This document shows, piece by piece, positions 1 to 11,404 of a stretch of 64,000 nt of DNA. This DNA comes from Cycas panzhihuaensis (Eukaryota; Cycadophyta): contig CM041465.1 of NCBI GenBank assembly GCA_023213395.1, positions 138,515,741-138,579,740 of the forward strand. The letters run 5' to 3'. The notes beneath the pieces are model-generated. The model saw only the letters and a program-made list of their open reading frames with translations, was not told where the DNA came from and did no database searches. Positions within the stretch are counted from its first letter, which is position 1; every line of letters begins with the position of its first letter. Position numbers and translations under genes: made by a program.

Positions 1-5
1 ATCAA

Positions 6-1180
6 ATGGATGTTAAGAGCACCTTTTTAAATGGTGATCTCAAAGAAGAAATGTATATGACTCAATCTCCTGGCTTTGTTGACAATCCTAACTTGGTTTG
101 CAAGTTAAAGAAATCAATCTATAGGTTGAAACAAGCTCCTCGAGCTTGGTATACAAAAGTAGATGATTATCTTAGTCAAAATGGATACACTAGATGTATT
201 AGTGATCCTAACCTTTACTTTAAATGTAAAAATAATAACATTACCATATTAATTCTTTATGTTGATGATATCATCATCGTAAGATATTCCATCATCAATA
301 TTCATCAACTAAAATCAACCTTGATGAATAAATTTGAAATGATCAATTTAGGTCTTTTACATTATTTCCTTGGATTACAAATTTATTAAACTGATTTAAA
401 AATAACAATATCCTAAGCTAAATATATCTTAGACTTAATTCAACGATTTAATATGGAAAATACTAAATTCGTATCTAATCTATTACAATGAGAAGTCAAA
501 CTATCTACTGATTGTTCATTACCTTTATGTGACCCTACATTATATAGACAACTAATTGGTAGTCTTATTTATTTAACTCATACCCACCCTTACATTTCCT
601 ATGCTGTCACTTTATGTTCACATTATATACAATAGCCACATGAATCTTATTGGAAAGCTGCTAAACTTATCTTATGATATCTAAAGCATACCATTTTTTA
701 TGGTTTAACTTATACTTTTTACAATAAACCTCTAACTTTAACTGGATAGACTGATTCAGATTGGGTAGGTGATATAAATAATCAAAAATCTATATCAGGT
801 TATGTATTTTTTATAGATTCCTCACCTATTACTTAGTCTAGTAAGAAAACACAAGTACTAGCTTTATTAACAACTGAAGCTAAATATCACACACTTGTTG
901 AAGCCAGCAAAGAAGCACTTTGACTCAAATCTCTACTAAATGAAATTGGTCTATCTCTAAACTCTTCCATTGAACTTAAAGTTGATAATCAAGGTACAAT
1001 TGCTATTGCTACAAATTCAGTTTCACATTTTAGGACTAAACATATAGAATTACATCAGTATTTTATTCATAATCTTGTTACTGATAATCTTATTTCCTTG
1101 TCTTATTGTCCAACAGATCTATAGATTGCTGACATACTTACAAAGTATTTAACTGAAGTAAAGTTTCTAAATCTCTAAGA
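6..1180 (+). pseudogene. copia RT-RNase H (decayed)
   Basis: Reverse transcriptase and RNase H would copy the element's RNA into DNA and remove the RNA strand inside cytoplasmic particles. Visible motifs: [15 protein letters not shown] near the left edge, [13 protein letters not shown], the catalytic YVDD (bases 255-275), and in RNase H the block DSDWVGD (about 753-773), TEAKYHTLVEA, a TKHIELH motif and DILTKYL (about 1131). The first 127 codons are open. Later in-frame stops fall where copia proteins normally carry Q, W or R: TAG near 633, TGA near 676, TAG near 747 and 835, and TGA near 922. No clear frameshift is needed to read through. The element is dead. Confidence 0.9.
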
Positions 1181-1261
1181 TCTGTTGTAGATAAAAGAAA
1201 TTTCTATTAAAGGGGGATCACCGTGATGAAGACCTTCTTTTTCTATAACATAAAAGTTAAC

Positions 1262-1273
1262 ATTAAAGGGGAA
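1262..1273 (+). promoter_or_regulatory. polypurine tract (plus-strand primer) of copia-1
   Basis: ATTAAAGGGGAA lies directly before the TG that opens the LTR, as expected for the second-strand primer. A near copy, ATTAAAGGGGGA, occurs 56 bases upstream at 1206-1217. Confidence 0.8.
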
Positions 1274-1901
1274 TGTTAGGAATGTTAATGTAACCTTTTA
1301 TATTCTTCTTAAAGTTCATATTTATGTCACATGTTTAAATTAGTATTTAAGTTATTCTAATATTTAACTTTAGTGTTTATTTTAAACTTATGTGGAAGGT
1401 GATTGAAATGCGTAACTGCATTTCAACAAACCTTTCTTAGTATAAATTCTTCTCCTAGATTCAAGGAGATGGTTCCGAGAATCCAGGAGGGCTGTCTAAA
1501 AGCCTTTTCTAAGGCTGGTTTGGTGATTAGGTGGTTTCAGTATATTGTATCCTGTTTTTATTATTCTTAATAAAAACACAACTTTAGGAGGTGGTTTTTC
1601 TTCCCCAGAAGGGGTTTTCCACCTATCAATCTGGTGTATATGTGCAATGTTATTTGTAGCCTGTAATTGCTTGTCTATGTGATCCTGTGGTAACATTGTG
1701 CATGTGCCTATTTCTATAATTAGGATTTGTTTAGACTTAATAATTCCTTAATTAAGGCCTTTGAAATATCATTAAGGAATTCTATTATAGAAAGAGAAGA
1801 AAGATACCTCTAAAAATGATTCTTTTCCTTAGTCCTCTTCCATATTTTAATAATAAACCTTTATAATAAACCTATCTTTGTTATCATCATCCTTTTCAAC
1901 A
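1274..1901 (+). repeat. 3' LTR of copia-1
   Basis: It begins TGTTAGGAATG right after the polypurine tract and ends TTTCAACA, giving TGTT...AACA termini. About 628 bp. The right edge rests on the terminal CA and the TGTT/AACA match only, because no second LTR copy is in the window. A TATA-like AGTATAAATT lies near 1438. Confidence 0.7.
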
Positions 1902-3058
1902 ATTAAAGAAGACTTTACTTCCATGCTTATCAACAATAATTTACTTACTAATCATGTTGTTTTAACAAAGGATATACAAATAGTATTATAATGTAAAATG
2001 GGGCCAATAGAACTAAGTTCTATTTCACTTTCATTTGGTTAATATATAGGCTAAGGAGAACACATGTTCACTACTAAGTTTTAGTAGAAACTTGCAAATG
2101 AATTTTGTTCCCTTAAATATGATGAAGAAGATGGTATATTTATTATAAAGGCATTTGTTCTTAATCATACCAAGTAATATAATATTATGAATTATTAGGA
2201 CCTTATTTCATTTGTAGTAGCATCGTTATCACAAATCCACCTCTCTTTATAGGGACTTAAATCTTAAATTCTATATAATGACTTTATTTTAAAAATTATC
2301 CTTAACTTTTATGTACATGTTTTTACCTAATTCATCCCTTATAGCATATGTTGCTCCAAATAGGATTACATTTCACCATTTAATCATATAAATCATATTT
2401 ACCCTTCCTTAATGGTATAAAATGATCATAAATCAAAGCCTGCTACATGTTTGGATATATAAAATTAAACAATCTTCTTATTCTTGCTAGTGTAATATAG
2501 TACAAGTAACTCTATAATAAATTCAACCTAAATCCCAAGTTTGTTCTTTGTACACACATGCACACACACATATATAGACACATAAATATATGTATGTGCA
2601 TGTGTGTATATGCACACATACGTGTGTGTTTAAAGAAGTGTTTTTGATATATAAAAAAAATAAAAATCTTTAAATGATATTTATATAACTTTTGTCAATA
2701 ATTAAACCATGTCACTCTATTTTTGCATTAATAATATGCTCAATATTAATGGCATAGTGTGCATTATGACGTCTTCAACCTATATCATTGATTTTTTAAA
2801 TTTTTCTCATGATAAAGATTATAAAATGTATTTTGTCCCTTATAATGGGCAATACAATCAACTTAAGGATGTCTTAACACTAAATTTAAAATAACAAATT
2901 ATACTAGGAAGATAGAAGGCCTATGAAGTATTTTTAAAAAAATGAAAACACATTATCTAATATTACTCCATAAGTTAAATGAAAAGTTTCCACATAAATA
3001 GTAAATGGAGTAATTTAATTTGTGTAACGTATTTGTCACATACACAAGAGGCATAATG
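1902..3058. other. AT-rich spacer without recognisable gene
   Basis: I see no conserved domain here on either strand. One 61-codon open frame (2709-2894, plus) has no recognisable motif and is probably chance. The only structured piece is the alternating purine-pyrimidine palindrome at 2551-2608. Confidence 0.6.
2551..2608. repeat. CA/TG-rich imperfect palindrome
   Basis: A left arm of CA repeats ending in TATATA (2551-2576) is followed after about ten bases by a right arm of TATATG and TG repeats (2587-2608) that is close to its reverse complement. It could form a hairpin, and its alternating sequence could favour Z-DNA. It may simply be a compound microsatellite. Confidence 0.6.
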
Positions 3059-3360
3059 TGTTAGATTACATGTGCAAATATGTTGAGGTTTATGTGAGGA
3101 ACTTAGCCTAATATATATTTGTTTATATTATTGTAATTACTTCAAGGCCACCACTTGTGAGCCTCACACATGTGCATTCAACCATAAGGTAGTTACACAT
3201 GGAAACCTGTTTATTATACATTTGCAATGATTAGCAAGAATGTATTAACATATGATCCTTAAAGAAATAAAACGGATAAATATTTAAGGTTAGATTAATT
3301 CTACTTAGAGTTCTTATCATATTGTTCTTATCTTTCTCATGTGCACTCTAATTTCCAACA
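3059..3360 (+). repeat. 5' LTR of copia-2
   Basis: It runs from TGTTAGATTACATG to TTTCCAACA, with TGTT...AACA ends, and is followed at once by the primer-binding site. Length 302 bp. Confidence 0.8.
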
Positions 3361-3372
3361 TGGTATCAAGGT
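3361..3372 (+). promoter_or_regulatory. primer-binding site (initiator Met-tRNA type)
   Basis: TGGTATCAAGGT starts directly after the LTR's terminal CA. The first eight bases match the usual plant iMet-tRNA primer site TGGTATCAGAGC. Confidence 0.8.
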
Positions 3373-3625
3373 TAAAAGTCACTAAAGAGGAGCTTGAGGT
3401 CTAAGCCTTGACTTGAACTTGAATATTATGGCCACAACCATTGTGACAAACCTCTAGGTTTGTGTCGAAGACATCCTAACTTCACATTTGTGAGGAGAAT
3501 ATTTGGGAGTTCAAATCTAAAGATAAGCAAGTGTAATTAACATCTAAGAAATATGTGATATGATATACAAGAAAACTGACATTCAAGGTCCAATAAATAA
3601 AACAAAGATTGCATTCATTATATAT

Positions 3626-3697
3626 TTGTGTGTGTGTATAGATAGATAAATAGATATACATATACATATGCATATGCATATATACATGCATGCATAC

Positions 3698-3732
<35 letters not shown>

Positions 3733-3733
3733 G
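3626..3733. repeat. compound microsatellite (GT, GATA, CATA, TA)
   Basis: TGTGTG, then GATA/AATA units, CATA and CATG units and a final TA run. It ends about 30 bases before the left arm of the fold-back element. Confidence 0.85.
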
Positions 3734-3760
3734 GAAGATTTCTTTCAATTCCAGTGATCC

Positions 3761-4988
<1,228 letters not shown>

Positions 4989-5614
4989 AATACACATATA
5001 GGGGCTATAGTAAGATTTTAGATTCCAAGAAGATCATTGCCTACTACAAATTTTTGACAAGACATCTATTTCAAAGAAGATGAAGATGGATTACATGTGA
5101 ATTGATAGAAATCTACCTATAAAACCATTATGGGAGATTCATCAATATATACATAAATTAAAAAATCAAACCATACTAGTTTGATATTTAAAGTAGCTAA
5201 TAAGTATACATGCAAAAATAAGGAGATCCCACATCGATCAAAATAACTACTAGAGATAAATTCAAAGAAAATTCTTTAAATTTTGAAGACTAGAAATCAA
5301 CTAGAAAATCTAGTTGAAAACATGAAATAACTAGAATAAAATTGGATAACAACTTTAAGAAAAGTTAGATAATAATTAGAAAGATGGTAAGAAAAATGAT
5401 CCATAGAGTATATTGATTAATCATGGATGAATCATTGAAATATGTTGAGATAATAGATAAAGATCTCCATGTGAGTGGTTGAAATATTGGTTAGAAGTAC
5501 ATAAATAAAATAACAAGGAAAGAAACAGAGTTGAAAAAAAAGTTACCTAACTTTTTGACTTAGAATGCTGAAGAAACTAATAATTTTTGGCATCGCTTAC
5601 TAAATAAGCCATCT
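4989..5614. other. AT-rich spacer, no gene recognised
   Basis: No domain found on either strand. One short perfect hairpin, CAACTAGAAAATCTAGTTG, lies near 5298. Confidence 0.5.
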
Positions 5615-5710
5615 AACTTTGACATGTTTGAATGTTAACAACTTGACAAGTGCCTAAACTTTGATATGCTCAAATTTTAATAACTTGATGAGCATTTAAA
5701 CTTTGACTTC
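5615..5710 (+). repeat. 42-bp tandem repeat, two copies plus partial
   Basis: Units 5615-5656 and 5657-5698 both start AACTTTGA(C/T)ATG and share the block AACTTGA(C/T); a third copy breaks off after AACTTTGAC. The unit is a multiple of three. In one frame both units read NFDM followed ten residues later by the next N, with a TAA where Q is likely. Confidence 0.65.
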
Positions 5711-5828
5711 AATGCTAGAGGGATGCCAAATCCCACATATTAAATATATTTAACAATGCTAAAATGTTTGGCATAGTTGCTAGGGACTTTAACATAACTA
5801 CTAGTAATTAATAAAACCATGATAAGAA

Positions 5829-5912
5829 AACATCAAACCTCAACAAAGCAGCATAAAACATCACTAAAGGAGCATCAAACCTTAATAAAGAAGCATAGAA
5901 CCTTAACATAGG
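5829..5912 (+). repeat. 21-bp tandem repeat, four copies
   Basis: Four diverged units of exactly 21 bases start at 5829, 5850, 5871 and 5892, each with (A/G)CAT followed by an AAACCT-like block and AAAG. One frame gives a seven-residue repeat close to SIKPQQR, with stops only at Q positions. The unit is half the length of the 42-bp repeat 120 bases to the left. Confidence 0.7.
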
Positions 5913-6539
5913 AACATTAAATGTTGGTGAATCTTCATCATAGAATATTTAAGAACTCTGATGAAGAAACCTCAAATGCCAAACTTTGACAAGTTTTGAA
6001 AAAGTTCATTAAAGTTAAGATGGATATCCATAATGGCAGAAACATGATTAGTGTTAAAAAAATCCAAGTAGCAGTATACTTATAACCCAAGTCATTATAA
6101 GACCTTGTGAAAATTCTAGTAATTTAAGAAATCTTCCCTTAAATCCAATAGTTAATGAGGTCTATACCACATCTAATAAGAAACCCAACAAAGATGACAC
6201 AAAGGAATGGAAAATAAGATTTAACACTAGGGTATATTTTTTATCCTTAATGTAATTGATTATTTTCTATTAAATATTTTATATGTACAACCCTTTTTTA
6301 AAGATCATAGCCATATGGAAATGTAATATGACCTTTCTATTTTAGCAAAGAGGGTTAACACTCTAGTCTAAATGGATTAGTGACATGATGTTGCTATTTT
6401 ATTTATAAGTTAACATCTATAACTTTGTTTTAAGTTTCATCAATTGCATTGGACACTTAATGAATTGACCTATATATCGAGCTTATTTTCAAGACTTAAC
6501 TATCTAGAAAACAATAAAAATTAAGTTGTTGTGATACAA
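5913..6539. other. AT-rich spacer, no gene recognised
   Basis: I see no conserved protein or RNA signal. It may be the decayed leader of the copia element whose gag starts in the following few hundred bases. Confidence 0.4.
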
Positions 6540-7106
6540 TTTCTTATGTGTAATCACTTGAAAAGTTTTATAGTGGTGAATAATTGACAAATACCTCATT
6601 TAGTAATTGAGAAATTGACTAGTGTTGTTAATTTTCCATTATGGAGATACTAATTAATAAGCTTCTCAAAGATAAATGACATATAGCAGTATATTGACAA
6701 AGAACCAACTACACCAATTAATTCTAATGCAAAGAAGAAACTTGAAGATAGACTTAAAGTCACTTTGGGATATATTAAAGTCTCTATTGGTGAAAACATA
6801 AGAGTAAATATTGCAAATGCGAAGACACTAAAACAAGTGTGGAATGTACTCATCTCTCTTTCTAAGATTAAATATGACATATGTATTCTGTCCCTAAGGA
6901 ACTAACTCTATAATCTAAAGTTGTGTGAACTAATGATTAATTACTTATAAGAAATGAAGATGATCAAGGACCAGTTGAGCATAATGTAAAAGCCAATTGA
7001 AGACCTAGAGTTGGTGGCTATAATGATTTGGACCTTGTCAAATTTCTATGAAAACTCCATCACCAACATGAGCCTAAATGGAAAGATAAGTTTGATGACC
7101 TTCAAC

Positions 7107-7472
7107 TCTTAAAACATAATATTTAATATGGGTTGACTTTTAGTGTTCCCCTTATCTTAACGTTCTCATAGGCATTTTATATTGAGCTATTAAGACACAT
7201 GTATGAGGTACATACCTATTCATGTTATAAGAGTTATTTTATTTGATTTGTCAAGTATGGGGTTACATGTACTATAAGTATGTATTCATGCCTAATGCAA
7301 TAATTGGAAGGTGATTATTTTCCCATATCTTTATTATATTTTGTATCTATACATGTTTAATCTTTTATTTGTTCATTTATTATTTTATCTTTAAACCCCC
7401 GTTCTTGTGATGTATTTCAAATTCATATTTTCATTATGATTTCAAAGGTAATCTTTAAATCCTATTTTTTGA
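7107..7472 (+). repeat. 5' LTR of the small LTR element
   Basis: It starts TCTTAAAACATAAT (expected TGTTAAAAC) and ends before the PBS. It aligns along its whole length with 8593-8977. Confidence 0.85.
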
Positions 7473-7474
7473 TA

Positions 7475-7486
7475 TGATATCAGAGT
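7475..7486 (+). promoter_or_regulatory. primer-binding site of the small LTR element
   Basis: TGATATCAGAGT differs from the usual TGGTATCAGAGC by a G-to-A change and the last base, and lies two bases after the LTR. Confidence 0.75.
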
Positions 7487-8592
7487 AGCGTTGAATCCAA
7501 GACACCATGGTGAGGTAAGGATCTTATCAATTAAGATTTGAGACAGGTTTCTCTTATATATAACCATCTTACAGATAGGTACTAGGGTTTAAAGATGTAT
7601 ATAAAAAAAAATTCCAAGAAGAAGTGGCAAATTTGAGACGAATTAACTCGTCCTACAAATTTTAAGTGCTCATGTTATTGGCTTTAAGGCTATAAAGAAA
7701 AGATTGTAGTAGATTTAATTTTTCCTACTTTCTATCATCAATCTTAAAGATAGATTTAGTACCTCAAATTTAAATAACTATAACTTTAGCTATAAGTATC
7801 TAATTGACCTAAATTTCTTTTTTAGTTTGTGCATTTTTTGTCTACTTTAAATGAATGTAGTTTAAAATTAATCAAACGTTTGAGTAAAAAGTTATTAGCA
7901 TTTTATCATAGGATACTTTTGTAGTCCAAAAACCTAGGGTAAACCCTCTTTCAAAGGGTTATAGCTGTTGATATAGATTTATTTTTTGCATGATAGTAAA
8001 AGAAAAATATATGTGGTTCAAAATTACAAAAAAATTACTAAACTATGATAGTTTAAAGGCCCTTACAAATCCTTTTTATACTTACAAGTGTTCTTTCTTG
8101 TAAACCACATCTAGTATTTTCTTGTCGGTAGTTATATTGTTGATTTTTAGTAGAAGATACTTCATGAAAGCATATTTAGTTATTAGTAAAATTAGAAATC
8201 TTAAACTCTAAGTGATATTCATTTCTATTCTTGAAGAACCACATAGGATTCAAGGTGTATCCTACTCTTGTCCTTAAAGGAACCACAAATTAGTTACCTT
8301 AAATATAAATGAATTTGCTTTGGTACTTAACTTATTTTCTTAGAAGACTTAGTCTTGAAATAAAATTGACTAATATTGGTTTAACTATATATTTAAAGGA
8401 GATTCTTATTCAACTAATGGTTGTAGTAACTAGTTACCTATGCATTCCAATAGATGCTCCTTTATCATATAGACTTTAGTAGATTTTATTTGTAGCTTGC
8501 AGATACAATTAGTATAATATGGAGCTAATCTTTATTTATTTTAGTAGATTTCTATATAATATACATATGTGATATTAAATATTATGGGGGAT

Positions 8593-8977
8593 TATTAAAA
8601 CATAATGTTTGATATGGGTTAAGGTTTAGTGCCCCCCTTATCTTATCTCTCTCATAGGTATTATATATTTAGGCATTAAGATGTATGCATGAGGTCCACA
8701 CCTATTCATGTAATCATCCCATTGGTGGACATAAGGGTTATTTTATTTAATTGGTTAAGTATAGTGTCATATGTACTATAGGTATATATTCATACCTAAT
8801 GAAATGATTAGAAGGTAGTCATTTTTTCACATCTTTGTTGTATTTTATATCTCTACATACTTCATCTTTTATTTGTTCATTTATTATTTTATCTTTACAC
8901 CCTTATACTTGTAATATATTTCATATTTATATTTTCATTATGATTTCAAAGCTAGTCTTTGAATCTTATTTTTTTTA
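8593..8977 (+). repeat. 3' LTR of the small LTR element
   Basis: It follows the polypurine tract ATTATGGGGGA (8581-8591), begins TATTAAAACATAAT and ends in a T-run plus A at 8977, just before the second TCAAC. Confidence 0.85.
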
Positions 8978-9375
8978 TCAACGCTCTTGAATGGTAGTTG
9001 CATGAAGGATATTAATAATAAGAGTTTAAGAGTTATTACTGCAAACAATAAAAAGAAACATCCCTTTATACCAAGAAGAAATATATCATTTGAGCATAAT
9101 ATTCAATGAGAGGGTCCTAAGAGATAAATAAAGTTTAATTATTAGCATTATAGGGAGATTAGTAATTTGAAGAAAGATTACAAAAGTTTAAAGGATCAAT
9201 AGCCACAATAATAACATTAGATGCAACATCAACAACAATATCAACAAGCATAAAGGCAACCAAACGAGAGATAAGATGTCCATAAAAATAACTTTCTTAC
9301 CATTCACTTGATTAAAGTCGAAGAGAAGAATGAATAAATCTATGTTATGGCATACCTAATTTGTGAAAACATGAA

Positions 9376-11400
9376 AAATATTTGGATTATGGACTCAAGT
9401 ACAACCAAACATATCACTAAAAGAAAGGGATAGCTTTATGAATTGACCAATTCAAGAGGACAAATTATCACAATAAATGAGAACATTGTGTTGAAAGATG
9501 AAGGAGTTAGTAAAGTTGTAATTTCTATTAGAAAAGGAAAAAGGAAAAATAATGAAGATATTTTATTTGTGCTTAGAGTCAAAGTGAACTTGATTTTAAT
9601 TTCACATATTAAAAAATTAGAAATGAAAGTCAAATTCCACCATAAAAAGTATATTGTCACTAATAAAGACAAAATTATTTTTCTAAAAGGTAATATGATT
9701 GATGACCTATATATTTTGAAAGGCAAATTTGGAATTCATAGATTCTTTTATGTAACTAATAAAAGTAATATCTAGTGTAATAGAATAGGATATTTGTACT
9801 ATCAAAGTCATAAATTAATGCATAAACTAAATATGGTACATGGACTTTCTAAAATTAAAAACAAAGAATTGTGTTTGTGAATCTTACATCATGACCAAAT
9901 AATAAAGAGAGCCATTTTTAAAAGATAAAGCTTGCAAGGTGAAGGAAAAGTTAGAGTTAGTACACTCTAACATTTGTGGACCAATGTTAGCCACATTGAC
10001 TAAAGGATTTCTAGAAACGTTTGTGCTTGTATAATCAAGGAGAAGTTGCAATCCTTTAACATCTTCATGAAATTCAAAGAATGTATGGAGAATGAGATTG
10101 TTTAGAGATTTAAGACACTATGATTAAATAACAAAAGTGGGTATACCTCAAAGTAGTTTAGCCAGTACTATAAAGATCATAAAATTAAAAGGTAGCTCAC
10201 AACTGCCTATACCCTTAAGTAGAACAAAGTAGTAGAAAGAATGAACTAGACTTTAATAGAAAAAGCTAAAGAGGTTATACAATATAAGTATTTTTAGAAT
10301 ATCTTTGAGTAAAATCATTGAATATTGTTACTTATGTGACTAATCATAATCATATAAAGGTTGTTTAGAATCAAATACTTAAGGAAGCTAGAACAAAACT
10401 CAAGTGGACTACAAACCATTTGAAAACTTTTGGAAGTATTGCATATATACATATACCCAAGGAGAAAAGAAAATTTTGATGATAAGAGCTTAAAATATAT
10501 TCTCATTTGATACAATGAAGAAAATAAGGCCTATTACTTGTACGAGATAAAGATGAAGAAATTTTATATAACTTATGATGTCATCTTTATTGAAGGTGAT
10601 ACAGAACTTGACTTAGCTTCTTTAGACATCAAGCAGCAACCATAAGTCAATATCAATCAACTTGAATGATGTTTGTTGAAGTAAGTGGTTATATTTGAGC
10701 CTAGTCCAAGCATTGAAGCAACATCATCTAACGTTAAGTACAAGAAATTCTAATTTAAAGAAACACATCCTAGATTATCATCATTAATAAATTCTTTAGA
10801 GGATGATTAAGAACTTGATGAACAATCACTAAAGGATCCCTCATCGCCCTCAAAGAAAAAGTTACCTAATTAGTATCTAAAGATGACAGGTGACTCAAAG
10901 TTACCTAAAATCAAAGGTAAGCAAAAGTCAAAGTATAGACCAAACAACCAATTCCATATTGCTCTTATGGCATAAGTCTTAAATATTGAAGAACCTTCCA
11001 CTTTTAAGGAGGCAATTAAGGAGAAAAAGTAGAGAGTTTCAATGGATGTTAAATTTCAAATAATGAAGAAAAATAAAGCTGGAAACCTAATCAAATTACA
11101 TGCTAATAAACATGTAATTGACTAAAAGTGGATATATAAGACAATGTTTAAGGCAAATAACATTGTTAATAAATATAACACTAGACTTGTTGCAAATGGT
11201 TTTAAGAAAAAGTAAAGCATTGATTATAAGGTGACCTTTGTACAAGTGGAAAAGATGAACACATAAAGATCATTATAGTAATTATTGCTTAGTTTAATTA
11301 ACATATTCACCATATGGATGTAAAGAGTGCCTTCTTAAATAGAGACCTTATTGAAGAAATTAACGTGGAGAAAAGATTTAGGTACATTGAAAAAGATGAA
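9376..11400 (+). pseudogene. copia-3 pol: protease, integrase, partial RT
   Basis: Protease is seen as WIMDSSTTKHIT (about 9382), matching the copia pattern W-I-D-S-G-x-x-x-H, with the usual G replaced. A 110-codon open stretch (9443-9775) contains the GNMIDDLYILKG part that precedes integrase. Integrase shows ELVHSNICGPM (about 9948), a decayed SNNGGEY-like site and VVERMN. The hinge with STFKEA follows near 11000. RT begins WIYKTMFKANNIVNKYNTRLVANGF and reaches the MDVKSAFLN-like block near 11310 before copia similarity ends. YVDD and RNase H are absent. Many stops; not functional. Confidence 0.8.
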
Positions 11401-11404
11401 GAAT

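Larger units (their letters stand above)
1..1901 (+). mobile_element. Ty1/copia retrotransposon, 3' half
   Basis: Only the 3' part lies in the window: reverse transcriptase, RNase H, polypurine tract and 3' LTR, in copia order. The 5' half, including gag, protease, integrase and 5' LTR, is to the left of base 1, so the target-site duplication cannot be tested. After removing point stops the RT-RNase H frame is nearly continuous, so decay is by nonsense mutation rather than by large rearrangement. Confidence 0.9.
3059..3545 (+). mobile_element. copia-2: 5' LTR, PBS and start of internal region, truncated
   Basis: A 302-bp LTR is followed with no spacer by a Met-tRNA-type primer site, the classic copia arrangement. 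About 65 bases later an ATG at 3428 opens a frame beginning MATTIVTNL, then stops at TAG; with TAG and TGA read through it runs to about 3515. This could be a decayed gag start. I find no copy of this LTR further right, so the rest is deleted or lies beyond recognition. It may be the lost 5' end of the copia gag-pol at 6540-11400, but nothing proves that. Confidence 0.6.
7107..8977 (+). mobile_element. small non-coding LTR element (TRIM/LARD-like) inside copia gag
   Basis: Two similar direct repeats (7107-7472 and 8593-8977) enclose 1.1 kb with a PBS at one end and a polypurine tract at the other but no coding frame I can recognise. Both outer flanks carry TCAAC (7102-7106 and 8978-8982), an exact 5-bp target duplication. 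It depends on proteins of another element for movement. LTRs of about 370 bp are rather long for a TRIM and the whole is short for a LARD, so the class name is loose. Confidence 0.85.
6600..9330 (+). pseudogene. copia gag (interrupted by a nested element)
   Basis: Gag forms the particle and binds the RNA. With stops read through, 6630-7106 shows a typical copia gag: FPLWRY near the start, KKLEDRLKVTLGYIKVSI, NAKTLKQVWNVL, LRNXLYNLKLCE and a LXNFYENSITNMSL block. The frame is cut at base 7106 by a 1.9-kb insertion flanked by TCAAC. Removing the insertion and one TCAAC copy restores the frame (GKISLMTFN continues to ALEW). The zinc-knuckle zone before 9370 is too decayed to place residues. Stops again sit mainly at Q and W sites. 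Confidence 0.75.
6540..11400 (+). mobile_element. copia-3 gag-pol, ends at a chimeric junction
   Basis: Gag, protease, integrase and the first part of RT follow in copia order on the plus strand, with a small LTR element nested in gag (7107-8977). RT stops around 11400, where the sequence changes to Ty3/gypsy. No LTR of its own can be assigned; the copia LTR at 3059 is a possible but unproven 5' end. Confidence 0.85.

Noticed and set aside
5829-5912. A CRISPR-like array
   Set aside because: Units are directly adjacent, diverged and without spacers, in plant-type repeat DNA.
9436-9726. Minus-strand open frame opposite the copia-3 protease region
   Set aside because: It mirrors the open plus-strand copia frame at the same place and shows no conserved motif of its own.
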